Counted from the first letter of the stretch, positions 11,200 through 22,349 are shown. The stretch: DNA of 64,000 nucleotides from Symsagittifera roscoffensis (GCF_963678635.1 NC_087067.1:5742647-5806646); one strand, 5' to 3'. Translations and numbers: made by a program. Notes: generated by a model not told the origin, from the sequence alone.

Positions 11200-13316
11200 G
11201 AAAACTCAAAAAAAATTGAACATTTTTAGCGACTGTTCCGAATTTGTCAATTCGAACATTTGATAGTGTTTTTCCCAAGACTAGCACTTCGGTTACTTAC
11301 TCCAAGGGAAATTGGAACACTGTTTTAAACTCAAGTTTTCCACTAAGTTCTGGATAATGCAACTGTTCAGCTGCATCCTGTAGCGAAGTCAAGTCAAAAA
11401 CAAGATTTTTGTCATTTTGAAAACCTTCATTAAAACGATCTGGAAAATCTTCGATAAGCTGACTTGCTTTGATTTTTGTAACACAAGGGCGTCAAAGAGA
11501 AGTTTTATTTAAAGAATTAACTGCTCATCCCCCCGAATAATTTTAAGCTCTCTTAAATAGAATTATAAATAGTTTAAAGGGTTTTTGTAAAAAGATCCCA
11601 CAACCGCTGAGTTTGCACTCATTGTAACAGCTTTTTTCTTATTGGAGCTTTAATTTTCTGAGCAAGCTGGTTTTGACGAGATGGAATGATAAAGGTTCTT
11701 GCTATAGTTTCCATGTAATTGCAGGTTCGTTTTCACGTATTGATGATTAGGTTCAGCTACAAAAAAATTCTTCTGATGAACAGCAAACAATCAACAATTT
11801 TCAGACTAACATTTGGAGTACCAGACAGCGTGTAAAAATTAGGTCTAGCTGGAATTAGTATATTTCGAATTTTGGTTTTTGGTAGTAACAATTTTCTCGC
11901 AAGAAAACAAAGCAAAAGCAAGCCTCCCATAGAGTGGAAACTTATCCCTAATCCTATGCAGTTTGCTCTATCAAGTAACGGATACATATCAATTGCTTCC
12001 GCAAAAATTTTCAAAACTATATCCATGACAAGCAAGTATTCCATTCTTATTCACTGACAACGAGTTGAATTCGTTCGATATATGTGCTTTATGAGGATGT
12101 AATCCATTAGCGTTGTAATTCATTCAATAATTAAAAAAAACCATCTTTTTGAATAGCTGAAGCTTTAAACCTAGGTGGATATCACGCATATCTAAATAAA
12201 GACTACTGTCCATCTCAAACTCAAACTGATTACTACTTTCATCCAGAGAAACACTGGGTAATATTTCTTGAGTGTAAGATGACATAATTGTTTCCAAAAC
12301 TGAAAAAATTAGGTCTAGCTGGAATTAGTAAATTTCGAATTTTGGTTTTGGTAGTAACAATTTTCTCGCAAGAAAACAAAGCAAAAGCAAGCCTCCCATA
12401 GAGTGGAAACTTATCCCTAATCCTATGCAGTTTGCTCTATCAAGTAACGGATACATATCAATTGCTTCCGCAAAAATTTTCAAAACTATATCCATGACAA
12501 GCAAGTATTCCTTTCTTATTCACTGGCAACGAGTTGAATTCGTTCGATATATGTGCTTTATGAGGATGTAATCCATTAGCGTTGTAATTCATTCAATAAT
12601 TAAAAAAAACCATCTTTTTGAATAGCTGAAGCTTTAAACCTAGGTGGATATCACGCATATCTAAATAAAGACTACTGTCCATCTCAAACTCAAACTGATT
12701 ACTACTTTCATCCAGAGAAACACTGGGTAATATTTCTTGAGTGTAAGATGACATAATTGTTTCCAAAACTGAAAAAATTAGGTCTAGCTGGAATTAGTAA
12801 ATTTCGAATTTTGGTTTTGGTAGTAACAATTTTCTCGCAAGAAAACAAAGCAAAAGCAAGCCTCCCATAGAGTGGAAACTTATCCCTAATCCTATGCAGT
12901 TTGCTCTATCAAGTAACGGATACATATCAATTGCTTCCGCAAAAATTTTCAAAACTATATCCATGACAAGCAAGTATTCCTTTCTTATTCACTGGCAACG
13001 AGTTGAATTCGTTCGATATATGTGCTTTATGAGGATGTAATCCATTAGCGTTGTAATTCATTCAATAATTAAAAAAAACCATCTTTTTGAATAGCTGAAG
13101 CTTTAAACCTAGGTGGATATCACGCATATCTAAATAAAGACTACTGTCCATCTCAAACTCAAACTGATTACTACTTTCATCCAGAGAAACACTGGGTAAT
13201 ATTTCTTGAGTGTAAGATGACATAATTGTTTCGAAAACTGGAATTTTATCAAAAATCTCCTCAGAATAGTTTGTAAAAACTCGATACTGAAAATGAACAC
13301 ATTGATTAATATTCAT
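11200..13316 (-). pseudogene. Maverick major capsid protein, left copy (broken, internally triplicated)
   Basis: Minus-strand readings from N to C terminus are: FETIMSSYTQEILPSVSL and FEFEMDSSLYLDMRD (13,062-13,270); NANGLHPHKAHISNEF and GILACHGYSFE (about 12,970-13,060 and again near 12,020-12,100); ARPNFYTLSGTPNVSLKIVD (about 11,790-11,860); and QDAAEQLHYPELSG (about 11,330-11,380). The same sequence is found in order in the right copy. These fit the double jelly-roll major capsid of Mavericks, where an N-terminal FEFE/DLR stretch and a LHSLFS-NANG-YPHK block are typical. The LHSLF block is missing here. A 469-bp segment is present three times within it. Confidence 0.8.
11836..13248. repeat. 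469/470-bp segment repeated three times inside the left capsid gene
   Basis: AGGTCTAGCTGGAATTAGTA begins near 11,841, 12,311 and 12,780. The three copies are nearly identical apart from a few substitutions. Each copy holds the N-terminal FEFE part and the NANGLHPHK part of the capsid reading. The near identity shows amplification long after the capsid gene was inactivated. Confidence 0.9.
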
Positions 13317-13690
13317 TTCATTTTGTCAAAAATGTCTTTGTGAGAGCGACTGGTTTTGGATTTACTTTTTTGAGGAAATGGCACTGCTGGTCGTATAATT
13401 GGATATCCGTTTTCTACCTTACAATCGTTTTCGAACTAAATTTTTCAATACATTTTGCAAATGTTTTGAGCTTTTTTTGTCCACTAACGGCATCTCTAAT
13501 CTCTGGTGCTGCAATTTCAAATAAATCAGCTCCATTTTTTTCTACAGCTCGGACATTATGTTTTTTAATAAAGGGAATTGGAGTTCTCTTTAGAGTTTGT
13601 TCAAGAGCTTTAAAAAATTATCCGGATTTTCAATTTAAAACATTCATTGTCTAATTTTTGTGGGAGTTTTAGGTACATTAGCGTTGTAAT

Positions 13691-13948
13691 TCATTCAATA
13701 ATTAAAAAAATCATCTTTTTGAATAGCTGAAGCTTTAAACCTAGGTGCATATCACGCATATCTAAATAAAGACTACGGTCCATCTCAAACTCAAACTGAT
13801 TACTACTTTCATCCAGAGAAACACTGGGTAATATTTCTTGTGTGTAAGATGACATAATTGTTTCCAAAACAGGAACTTTATCAAAAATCTCCTCAGAATA
13901 ATTTGTAAAAACTCGATACTGAAAATGAACACATTGATTAATACTCAT
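13691..13948 (-). pseudogene. Second N-terminal fragment of the left major capsid gene
   Basis: The 85-codon open frame encodes almost the same N-terminal capsid sequence as 13,062-13,316 (SLDESSNQFEFEMDRSLYLD). It arose from the 631-bp duplication. The capsid reading does not continue downstream; it runs into duplicated sequence. Confidence 0.8.
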
Positions 13949-14045
13949 TTCATTTTGTCAAAAATGTCTTTGTGAGAGCGACTGGTTTTGGATTTAGTTT
14001 TTCGAGGAAATGGCACTGCTGGTCTTACAATTGGATATCCGTTTT

Positions 14046-14306
14046 CTACCTTACAATCTTTTTCGAACTAAATTTTTCAATACATTTTGCAAATATTTTG
14101 AGCTTTTTTTGTCCACTAACGGCATCTCTAATCTCTGGTGCTGCAATTTCAAATAAATCAGCTCCATTTTTTTCTGCAGCTCGGACATTATGTTTCTTAA
14201 TAAAGGGAATTGGAGTTCTCTTTAGAGTTTGTTCAAGAGCGCCAAGACCTCTTCGACGCTGTCTTGCATGTCTTGAAACAAGAGAACAATTCGTGTACAG
14301 ACACAA
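14046..14306 (-). pseudogene. Maverick basic capsid-associated protein, left copy
   Basis: The 86-codon frame begins near an arginine-rich RQRRRGLGALEQTLKRTPIP and continues with FEIAAPEIRDAVSGQKK and a lysine-rich end. Maverick genomes carry a short, basic, glycine/arginine-rich protein beside the capsid genes that resembles this and is thought to be a core or cement protein. The right arm has the same gene at about 22,420-22,720, with frameshifts. It lies between the penton-like and major capsid readings in both arms, which supports the assignment. Confidence 0.6.
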
Positions 14307-14375
14307 AAGGGTTTTTTCACCTGTACTATCCCTTAGTTCAGTTTTTATGCTATGGAAAGAGCTTTAAAAACTTTT

Positions 14376-14990
14376 TCAAATTTTAGGTTCATAAGGAACT
14401 GATAATTCATGTACTGTCCTGTAAAGACTACGTTTCAACTTTTTTACTTTGGAAATGAAAGGGATACATCGAAGTAAAGGAACTTTCGTATCACCTATTT
14501 TATTATGAAGTATAAAATCACTACATATCATCAGTGAAAAGTTTTTATCATAATGTCGTAAGAATATTGAAGAAAATGATTCCACTCATTACAAACCCTC
14601 TCTGATTTGCTCTAAATCAAAACAAAAAATATGACTCAAATCAGCTTTCTGAAGGATAAACACCACATGACCCTCAGGTACAAGAACTACTTTTTTTGTA
14701 TAATCTTATCTACCGATACATGAATTCTGTTAGATTATGACTTTTATGCACCTATACGTTTACGAATTTTGTCATTTATAGCAACAACTATATTAACAAT
14801 ACTTGGATACAATCCAGGTTCAATCTGCATCGGTTCAATATTTCTTTTTCCTGATATTTTTCTCGCCAATCAATGGACGTAAAATTTCACTCATCAACGT
14901 TTTGGAATAATGAAAGGTTCGATATTTCTGGAACAGCAATCTCCCATTCTCCTCTAAGATGTATTTAGACCAGTAGAAAATTTGTTAAAG
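14376..14990 (-). pseudogene. Maverick penton-like minor capsid protein, left copy
   Basis: The minus strand reads EPGLYPSIVNIVVA-like sequence near 14,800, then a decayed middle, then HNKIGDTKVPLLRCIPFISK (14,400-14,530). GDTxxPLLRxxP is the hallmark of the Maverick single jelly-roll minor capsid (penton) protein, which forms the vertices of the predicted virion. The right copy keeps the same reading at 21,700-22,330. The final TIEI-like and SVGI-like strands are lost here; the frame ends at 14,376. Confidence 0.7.
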
Positions 14991-15179
14991 AAACAAGACT
15001 AAAATTCGGAAAACAATTAAAAGAAGCGTTAGATTTAGCTCCAAAGGAGAAGAATCCATGACTACTGATTGATAGGAATCTGACAGTTCTCACTGACAGT
15101 GCTTACTGACTACTGACAATACTTAATTTAGGAACTGATTTAACTTCAATCTGATCATTTCCTCAGCTCATTTTCACAG

Positions 15180-15600
15180 AAAAATTGTCCGTTTTTTTCT
15201 TCTGAGGTCTTCGATAATATAAGTTGCCGGTTTTTTTGTTAAAGTTGATGATTATAATTCAAATATTCCATCGGTAAACTCTGGCTTATATCCTTTTCGG
15301 AACGGAATATCAATTTTCAAATTTCCCACTTTTTAACCAATTTGGAGTTTTGGTTTGTTATATTTCATGAATGATTTGCTATAAAAAATCGATAAGAATT
15401 ATTAGTTTTCTCATCTAATTGAATGGCTCTCTCTGCCAATGCAGCTTTTGTTCCACTCCTTGTTGAAGTGTTGAGAAAACTTTAATGTCTTTCACCATGC
15501 AATTTTATTTTTGTAAATATTTGTTGCTTGTCACATATTTCATCTCTCGTAATTTTTGTCTTTTTTCAAATTTCTTTTAACTGTGAAAATAGATGATTAG
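15180..15600 (-). pseudogene. Maverick integrase C-terminal half, left copy
   Basis: The minus strand shows SGTKAALAERAIQ (about 15,430-15,480), which contains the catalytic Glu of the DDE integrase. It is followed by YNKPKLQIG, IPFRKGYKPEFTDGIFEL and TYIIEDLRRKK (15,180-15,370). The C-terminal part is the SH3/chromo-like region of F54H12.3-type Maverick integrases. The upstream half of the gene (zinc-binding domain and the two Asp residues) is absent: the mirror-image arm stops near 15.6 kb. Several stops and frameshifts are present. Confidence 0.75.
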
Positions 15601-16330
15601 TTCAGATTGAAACGCGCCAAATGATTGAAAATAAATAAAACACACATTAAAATAACGATACAACGTTTGCACTCATATTAAGAAACTTTTTTGTACACAT
15701 GTTAGAGAAAAAACTGAAATTTTGCAGTAGTACAAATACTTCATCAGTTTTTGGCTTGCGTCTTGTCAATAAAAATTGTAACCCTTTTAGCATCTTGATA
15801 AAAAATTGAAATATTTTCGCATCTTTAAATAAAAAAAATTGAACATTATGTAGAAAAAACTAAAACATTTAAGACGCAATGAAATTTAGCCAATCGTCGT
15901 AAGACTTGCTCAAAAGATGAACTAATCAAAGTGTGTGGAGCTTACTGTTCTACAAAGTACAGTAGGAATTGAGGGTAGAGACACAATAATCTTGGGTTAC
16001 AAGAAATTTTTTTCGTAAAATTCACTGGAAACGGAAAAAACGGCATTTTACAGTAATCTGAAAAATAGCTGGGAAGAGCTTGACACAAAGCAGCAGCCAT
16101 TTGTAACATTGATTTTTGCTAAGAATTATGGATATAGATAGGAGCTCTAACACGTACAACTTTTTACTTACTTATAGTTCTATTTCCTTTTATGGTGAAT
16201 TGATTGACTCATTTCTCATCTAATCAGTTTACTATTCTATTCAAAATGTGCACAAGAAAAGACACCGGTTCCAATTATTTTAAGATTTCAAAAACTCAAA
16301 CCCGAATTGAGAGATTTGTTTGGTGTCAAC
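15600..16330. other. Gene-free DNA at the inner end of the left arm
   Basis: Stops occur in all frames. By position this should contain the junction between the mirror-image left arm and the central + strand segment. No sharp boundary or foreign insertion is visible by eye. Confidence 0.4.
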
Positions 16331-16793
16331 AATCCTAGGAGGGGAAAACTTACTTTGATTCTTGCTTCCAACTATTCAAGAAAAATGAGTTAGGACAACT
16401 CAAAAAATGGCAGCAAACCTATCTTGGTGAAAAAGAAGGAGAAGCAATCTCAACAATTAGAAATACTGTTATTTACGATGCTCAAAAACTTTACACTCGT
16501 TCCTATGATGGAACTCAAATCAAATCTGAAAAAAGGCCAACTATGGGTCAGGAGCTTGCCAAATGCAGAAAAGTGTATGACATAGCAACTTACAATAAAA
16601 AACAAGTTTGTGTCACGATTAAAAAGTACAATGTAAAGAAGCCTCCCTACTTTTTTAGTTTCGACTCTTCACTGTAAATGAGGATGAAGCAATGAAACAG
16701 GTTGGCTATGTCACCCATACTTTGAACGAATACAAAGAACCGTCAAAAAACTTAGGAGAATTTATGTTTGATGAAAACTTTAAAGTATAATAA
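16330..16793 (+). pseudogene. Unidentified Maverick ORF A
   Basis: A + strand reading of about 150 residues includes KTYFDSCFQLFKKNELGQLK, DAQKLYTRSYDGTQ, KKQVCVTIKKYN and, after one frameshift near 16,665, EDEAMKQVGYVTHTLNEYKE, ending FDENFKV-stop at about 16,790. Apart from the single frameshift it is remarkably open for such a decayed element. It has no methionine where expected, so the 5' end is missing. I recognise no domain, and it does not look like DNA polymerase B. It lies inside the Maverick, upstream of the ATPase, on the same strand. Confidence 0.5.
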
Positions 16794-16949
16794 TTTGTTT
16801 TATTTATATTTTTTGTGTTTAAATTTAAATATTTATCCTGCAAAATTATTTTTCAATTGTTAATCGAGTTGAACAGTATGAGTTGAAATATTGTTTTTTC
16901 AAGAAATTTATTTTTAAAACTTTACAAAATATTCATAATTTTTTCATAT

Positions 16950-17660
16950 TCTGCTACAAAACAAGTTACAAAAAACTTCGCTAACTGTAATAGAAACACA
17001 AAATTTACCAAACTTGCAGAATGTGGATGTAGACTCACAATTGTCACAATTAGAGTGGACTCTGCATAATGGTAGAAAAATTTTTTTCGTAGGATACCAA
17101 TCCGATATCAAAAAAAAGATCTTAAAGAAAATCGTAGGAAAAAAATCATTGGAAAAATAATCAATCTTAACAAATACAAAGGGAAGAATAAGATATACTT
17201 CTCTTATCACTAGGTTATGAAGGAACATTCAAAAAAACTCGAATCATTTTAGACGAACGCACTGTAGAAATTGAACGTACAGAAATTGAATGGAGTTCTC
17301 AGGATTTTTAAGATTATAAAGCAAGATTTTTTGTCAAATACAAAAAAAAAATTTATTTCCTTGTACCTGTATTGTTTTGGACCCGGATTTAAATTTGAAA
17401 GAAATGGACCAAAAATTTCCTTTTGGACGTTTAATTGAATACGGAAATTCCTGTATGGATTATTTTTTTTGCAAACTTCAAAATCTTTAGACTACTTGCA
17501 GTTCTACATGACTGACGGATCTGTGAAATCTACTACAAAAAAGGACCTGGATTTTGTTATATTGCACCTAGTCTTCACATATCAAGTTTTCTCGGTCACG
17601 AGATGGATTACTTTTCTGTTAAAATGATAAAACATTTGCTTCATCAGTACATGCATTGTT
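16950..17660 (+). pseudogene. Decayed coding remnant, unidentified
   Basis: Broken + strand readings include QLSQLEWTLHNGRKIFFVGY (about 17,037-17,100), VEIERTEIEWSSQDF (about 17,265-17,310) and APSLHISSFLGHEMDYFSV (about 17,560-17,620). They switch frames repeatedly, as expected for an inactivated gene. A fragment of the first reading (ATCGTAGGATACCAATCCGA) recurs at 18,661 between two duplicated blocks. A minus-strand open frame at 16,944-17,228 is the antisense shadow. Function unknown. Confidence 0.35.
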
Positions 17661-18543
17661 CATTTTTGAGTCTTTTCAACTAAAAAAACTCCAGAGAAAA
17701 CAGTAAGAATGATGAGTCTGGTTGTTTTGGAAAAGGAATAATTTGAAAACAATACAGTAAAGGAGCTAGGACTTTATAAGGATGGACAAACTAATATATT
17801 CATTTCTTCCCCACAAAAAATAATAAAACATCCCAATCTACAAGATGTACAAAGTATCTTAATGAAATCAGTTTGAGCAGCGGTAACAAAAAACATACTG
17901 AACTCGAAAGAATTTAGAAAAATCTGGTATTCTCAAAAAAGGAAATTTTTGCCACAGGCTTTGAAAAACTTGAAGTTCTGTCAGAAACTCTGCAAACCAA
18001 GGCTACTAATAATTTGGATGACTACGCATGCTCAAAAGTTCAGAATCTGATTGGAGGTGTATCAACTACATAATTCGACATGCAAAAACTCTCCCACCTG
18101 CAGGAAGAAAACCATTTGCATATGTAACTTGGACTCGGTTTTTTTAAGATACTGTAAATCATTTTATTTTCATTGTAAAACCTTTATAAAACTTCGTTTA
18201 AATGTCAGTGTCAAATTCTTCTTTCTAGAGTTAAGATGTTCGATCCATGTGACAAGCACATAAGTTTAGGGGAAAATTTGTTTTTGATGAAAAAATCACT
18301 TACAAAAATCATGGAAATTGTTTAGACATACATGTATAAGGTCTCTTTTAGTCTTTCTGTGTCAATTTTTTTATAGTTTTTTTTTGCTAGTAAGTGCAAT
18401 CGGTCAATTATGGTTATTCACAACATGTGAAGAAACGACAGATTGAGTAGCTATAATGTCAAGTCGGAGCGGTTAAGTTTTATCTTCTCCAAAGCTTAAA
18501 AAAACAAATATCTCCGAAAGAACGTGTTTTAATTTTTTCCCTA

Positions 18544-18600
18544 GATGGTCCAAGTGGATCTGGAAAAACTTTTTGATTGGTTGAAAATTAGTACTTTTCA
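18544..18600 (+). pseudogene. Truncated packaging-ATPase start (Walker A only)
   Basis: LDGPSGSGKTF is the P-loop of a Maverick packaging ATPase; a TGA follows at once. It is the end of the first copy of the 1,034-bp duplication. This copy keeps the canonical GKT, while the longer copy at 19,601 reads GKK. Confidence 0.7.
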
Positions 18601-18969
18601 ACCAGCTTTCGAGTCTTTTGAGTCTTTTCAACTAAAGTTGTCTTTTGAGTCTTTTCAAGAATCGTAGGATACCAATCCGATATCAAAAAAAAAGATCTTA
18701 AGAGTCTTTTCAACTAAAAAAAACTCCAGAGAAAACAGTAAGAATGATGAGTCTGGTTGTTTTGGAAATTGAATAATTTGAAAACAATACAGTAAAGGAG
18801 CTAGGACTTTATAAGGATGGACAAACTAATATATTCATTTCTTCCCCACAAAAAATAATAAAACATCCCAATCTACAAGATGTACAAAGTATCTTTATGA
18901 AATCAGTTTGAGCAGCGGTAACAAAAAACATACTGAACTCGAAAGAATTTAGAAAAATCTGGTACTCTC

Positions 18970-19206
18970 AAAAAAGGAAGTTTTTGCCACAGGCTTTGAA
19001 AAACTTGAAGTTCTGTCAGAAACTCTGCAAACCAAGGCTACTAATAATTTGGATGACTACGCATGCTCAAAAGTTCAGAATCTGATTTCGAAAGATGAAG
19101 AATATGATTGGAGGTGTATCAACTACATAATTCGACATGCAAAAACTCTCCCACCTGCAGGAAGAAAACCATTTGCATATTTAACTTGGACTCGGTTTTT
19201 TTAAGA
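18970..19206 (+). pseudogene. Unidentified Maverick ORF B upstream of the ATPase
   Basis: A continuous + frame of about 75 codons reads EVFATGFEKLEVLSETLQTK, then LDDYACSKVQNLISKDEEYD, then KTLPPAGRKPFAYLTWTRFF before a TAA. The 5' side is out of frame. The first duplicate copy (about 17,945-18,150) has the same reading with a deletion. Codon-like coherence suggests it was a real gene or the N-terminal part of the ATPase gene. No domain is recognised. An overlapping 70-codon frame at 19,108 is a shadow. Confidence 0.4.
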
Positions 19207-19559
19207 TACTGTAAATCATTTTATTTTCATTGTAAAACCTTTTTAAAACTTCGTTTAAATGTCAGTGTCAAATTCTTCTTTCTAGAGTTAAGATGTTCGA
19301 TCCATGTGACAAGCACATAAGTTTAGGGGAAAATTTGTTTTTGATGAAAAAATCACTTACAAAAATCATGGAAATTGTTTGGACATACATGTATAAGGTC
19401 TCTTTTAGTCTTTCTGTGTCAATTTTTTTATAGTTTTTTTTTGCTAGTAAGTGCAATCGGTCAATTATGGTTATTCACAACATGTGAAGAAACGACAGAT
19501 TGAGTAGCTATAATGTCAAGTCGGAGCGGTTAAGTTTTATCTTCTCCAAAGCTTAAAAA

Positions 19560-20160
19560 AACAAATATCTCCGAAAGAACGTGTTTTAAATTTTTCCCTA
19601 GATGGTCCAAGTGGATCTGGAAAAAAATTTTTTGATTAGTTGAAAATTAGTACTTTTCAACCAGCTTTCGACAAAGTTTTTTACTTTCATTATTACTATC
19701 AATCTTGTTACAGTCAAATGCAAAGAATAACCCTCAACTTTATCTAAGGAGTAGATTTTGATTTGATTGAAAACTTTTCTAAAAACGGAACTAAGTATCT
19801 GTCTATTGTTGATATTTATTGTAAAGAAATTTCAAATAATTTGCAAAATTTGGCACTTCTGGAAGACCCAGGGGTCTAAACAGAATTTACATCAAACGCA
19901 ATTTATTCATCAATGCGAATTGAAAAGAAATGTGGAGTTACAAAACAAGTGCACATACTTGTTCAGGTCACCAAGAGTTTTTTTTAAAAAATCAACACAT
20001 TAAGTCAACAACTAGGACTAGGATCTCAATTAAAAGGGTGATATTAAGATGCAACATCGATTCTTATGTTCATTTATTTAATGATTTAATCCCAAAAACA
20101 GTTGATTCACATAGATATTGATCTAAGATGGGTTCTGTTCCAACGAAATTGTACATTAAA
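19560..20160 (+). pseudogene. Maverick FtsK/HerA-like genome-packaging ATPase
   Basis: The + strand begins with SPKERV-like sequence, then LDGPSGSGKKFF (Walker A, 19,598). KYLSIVDIY follows at about 19,790 in the Walker B position, with one of the two acidic residues lost. KFGTSGRPRGLNRIYIK comes next, then KQVHILVQVTKSF and NTLSQQLGLGSQLKG, ending with TPKTVDSHRY-like sequence. The order matches the packaging ATPase of Mavericks and related viruses, which pumps DNA into the capsid. At least three frameshifts break it. It lies just upstream of the integrase on the same strand. Confidence 0.75.
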
Positions 20161-20173
20161 CGATTGACCTAAT

Positions 20174-20644
20174 ATGGAACAGTTTCTTTCAGTTCCGCAC
20201 TCAGTTTATCAATCACAAAAACACCTCGAAGAAAAAAAATTGGAACAAAAGCAAGAACAAGAGACGATTGTACAAAAAGACTTTGATTCAATTAACAGTG
20301 CTGTAAATTCGGGGTTGAACACGAGTAACAATGAGCACCTTGTTGATTTAGTTTTGAATTCTCCTAGAATCAAACTGAGCTTGTCAGAAAAGATAGTATT
20401 CGATAATCCAGATACAGAAGAATCTATCGCAGATTTTGTGTGCGCACTAAAGCGAAAAGATACCAGTTTTTCAGATAACTATTTTATCAATTTGGAATCA
20501 CATCAAAAGCCACTTAAATTGTTATCAACAAGCATGCCATCGCAACAGACAGAGGAACTTGGATCTTTTTCGAAATCTGGAAAGGTAAGACTAAACAGAT
20601 TGTATTCTAGGGTTAGAGCTGCCTACGGTCTGTGCAAAACTTGA
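20174..20644 (+). pseudogene. N-terminal integrase region or linked protein (156-codon open frame)
   Basis: This is the longest intact frame of the Maverick. It is rich in Glu, Gln and Lys at the start (residues 15-40; KLEQKQEQETIVQK), acidic in the middle, and ends in SKSGKVRLNRLYSRVRAAYG. That last part resembles the region just before the core of F54H12.3-type integrases. The first 120 residues match no domain I know; it could be an independent capsid-cluster gene fused by decay. The start ATG at 20,174 lies a few bases after the ATPase reading ends. Confidence 0.5.
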
Positions 20645-21470
20645 GTAAAGCGAGCGGTTTATCAAAAAAAAAGCAGAACTATTCTTTCAAACCACGACAT
20701 TTTATACAACATTTCGTTCACCAATAAGACGTTTCCGAAGACTTCAATTTTTTCCAAAAATATCAATGAAATCTGGTGTATTCACTTGGCTTTTGGAGAC
20801 AAGTTTTGATAGTCAAAACAATGGGGTTAAGTATTCAAAAGTTGCTGAATATATTTTTTTTGGAGATTTGTCGGAGTTCAAAAACAATAAAAACAAATTA
20901 ATCCAACGACCCTTTGCAAGCTTTTTAAAAAATAATTCTCGAAAAACACTCCTGAAAAGTTTTGGGTTGATAAGTGAATAGAGTATGACAGAATTTTCAA
21001 AATGTTTTTGCAAGGAGAAAAACATTGAACTTTACCCAACAATGAGTGAAACAAAATCTGTATTTCCAGAGAAGGAAATTCAGTCTATAAAACATATAAT
21101 ATATCGTTATATAGAAAAACATGGTGGAAAAAAGTTTCTCAATTTCCAATAGTTTGATTCTAGCGTGAACTGTCACAAAAATTGGTCTACTGGAAAATCT
21201 ACGACTTCTTATCGATTTTAAAAAGATGACTTCTTATCGATTCTGTTAAACAGATCATTTAAGAAATATACTAAACCAAAATTCAAAATTGGTGACAGAG
21301 TGATAATTCCGAAAAATGATAGTCCGTTCTGAAAAAGATACAGGCCACAGTTTGCCGATGAAACTTTTAAAATATCATCAATATCAGCAAAGAAAGCGGC
21401 AATTTATATTATCGAAGACCTCAGAAGAGAAAAATTTTAGGCAAATTATATGAAAAAGAGCTGAGGAAAT
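20560..21470 (+). pseudogene. Maverick integrase (F54H12.3-type DDE), right copy
   Basis: Readings in order are KTFPKTSIFSKNINEIWCI (core start; the usual first Asp is His), VKYSKVAEYIFFGDL, NTPEKFWVDK (second Asp retained, about 20,948-20,978), TMSETKSVFPEKEIQSIKHI (Glu retained, about 21,042-21,105), NQNSKLVTE or, in frame, KFKIGDRVIIPKNDSPF, and KLYEKELRK at the C terminus. The order and spacing match integrases of Mavericks, which insert the element. Stops and at least four frameshifts make it non-functional. It is longer than the left copy, which keeps only the C-terminal half. Confidence 0.8.
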
Positions 21471-21599
21471 GTTCTTTTCGCACAGTAGTCATCAACTCTT
21501 TTACTATTGAGCTAGTTTCTATTGCTTCTTTTAGTTGCTGTCCCAACAATAGTCTTAGCTCTTTTACAAACTTTCTACGGGAACAAAAACATCTTCAGG

Positions 21600-22330
21600 G
21601 AGAACGGGAGTTTGCTATTTCAGAAATATCGTACCCTTCATTGTATCAAAATGTTGCTGAGGGAAGTCTACTGTCAATGATGGGAGAGAAAATTATGAGG
21701 AAAAAGAAAGAAGATTGCACCGATGCACGTTGAACCTGGATTGTATCCAAGTTTTGTTGATATAATTGGAGCCATGAATGACAAAGTTCAAAAAACGTAT
21801 AAGTGCACAAAAATATTATTATATTGGATATCATGTATTACAAGATAAGATAACACAAAAAATAGACATTCAAATACCTGACGATTATTCCCATTTTATC
21901 ATTCAAAATGCTGATTTGAGTCATGTTTTTGGTTGCAATTTAGAGCAAAATCAGACAAGGGTTATAAAGTGTGGAAAAGGACCACATTTTCCTCAGTATT
22001 CTTACGACATTATAACTAAGAATACATTCTCTGAAGGCATTTAGTCATATTATAGAATACAATTTAGTAGGTGACACGAAAACTCTTTTTTTCGTTGTAT
22101 CCCTTTCTTTTCCAAAGTAAAAAAAAACCAGACATAATATCTGCAGGACAGTACATGAACAGTGAGTCTTTTACGAATCTTCAAATTAGGAAATTATCAA
22201 AAGACTCTTTGCAGCGCATAAAAATTGAAGTAAAGAATACTAGTATACTAGAGGTGAAAAAAAAACTTTCGTGTCCGTAGGAATTACACGAGTTGTTCTC
22301 TTGTTCCGCAAGATATCTTATTATCTTTTT
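21600..22330 (+). pseudogene. Maverick penton-like minor capsid protein, right copy
   Basis: It starts with a region containing MHVEPGLYPSFVDIIGAMND (about 21,723, with a frameshift). The 88-codon frame at 21,778 follows (CGKGPHFPQYSYDIITKNTF), then QYMNSESFTNLQIRKLSKDS and RIKIEVKNTS, and finally SVGITRVVLLFRKIS. The closing GITRVxLxF strand is typical of this single jelly-roll protein. The GDTKTPLLR block is broken by a frameshift (about 22,070-22,100). The left arm keeps that block intact. Confidence 0.75.
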
Positions 22331-22349
22331 TTGATTTATACTTCATACG

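Larger units (their letters stand above)
13050..14310. repeat. 631-bp tandem duplication in the left arm
   Basis: The segment from TTCATTTTGTCAAAAATGTC at 13,317 recurs at 13,948. The unit contains the capsid N-terminus (13,062-13,316 and 13,691-13,948, minus strand) and part of the basic capsid-associated protein (13,340-13,620 and 13,972-14,300, minus strand). The junction near 13,610-13,680 carries a short piece copied from about 11,060-11,110 (TTATCCGGATTTTCAATT), so more than one rearrangement is involved. Confidence 0.85.
17668..19660. repeat. 1,034-bp tandem duplication in the Maverick centre
   Basis: GAGTCTTTTCAACTAAAAAA opens copies at 17,668 and 18,702; the copies run to about 18,600 and 19,660. 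They are nearly identical. A linker of about 100 bp between them contains three GAGTCTTTT repeats and a short fragment copied from about 17,090. The second copy has about 20 bp that the first lacks (at about 19,088-19,107). Both copies end in the Walker A part of the ATPase, so the first carries only a truncated ATPase start. Confidence 0.9.

Noticed and set aside
14600-21500. Possible Maverick DNA polymerase B
   Set aside because: I looked for polymerase B motifs (such as a YxDTD block) on both strands in the central region and saw none. Absence by eye is not proof; an HMM search would decide.
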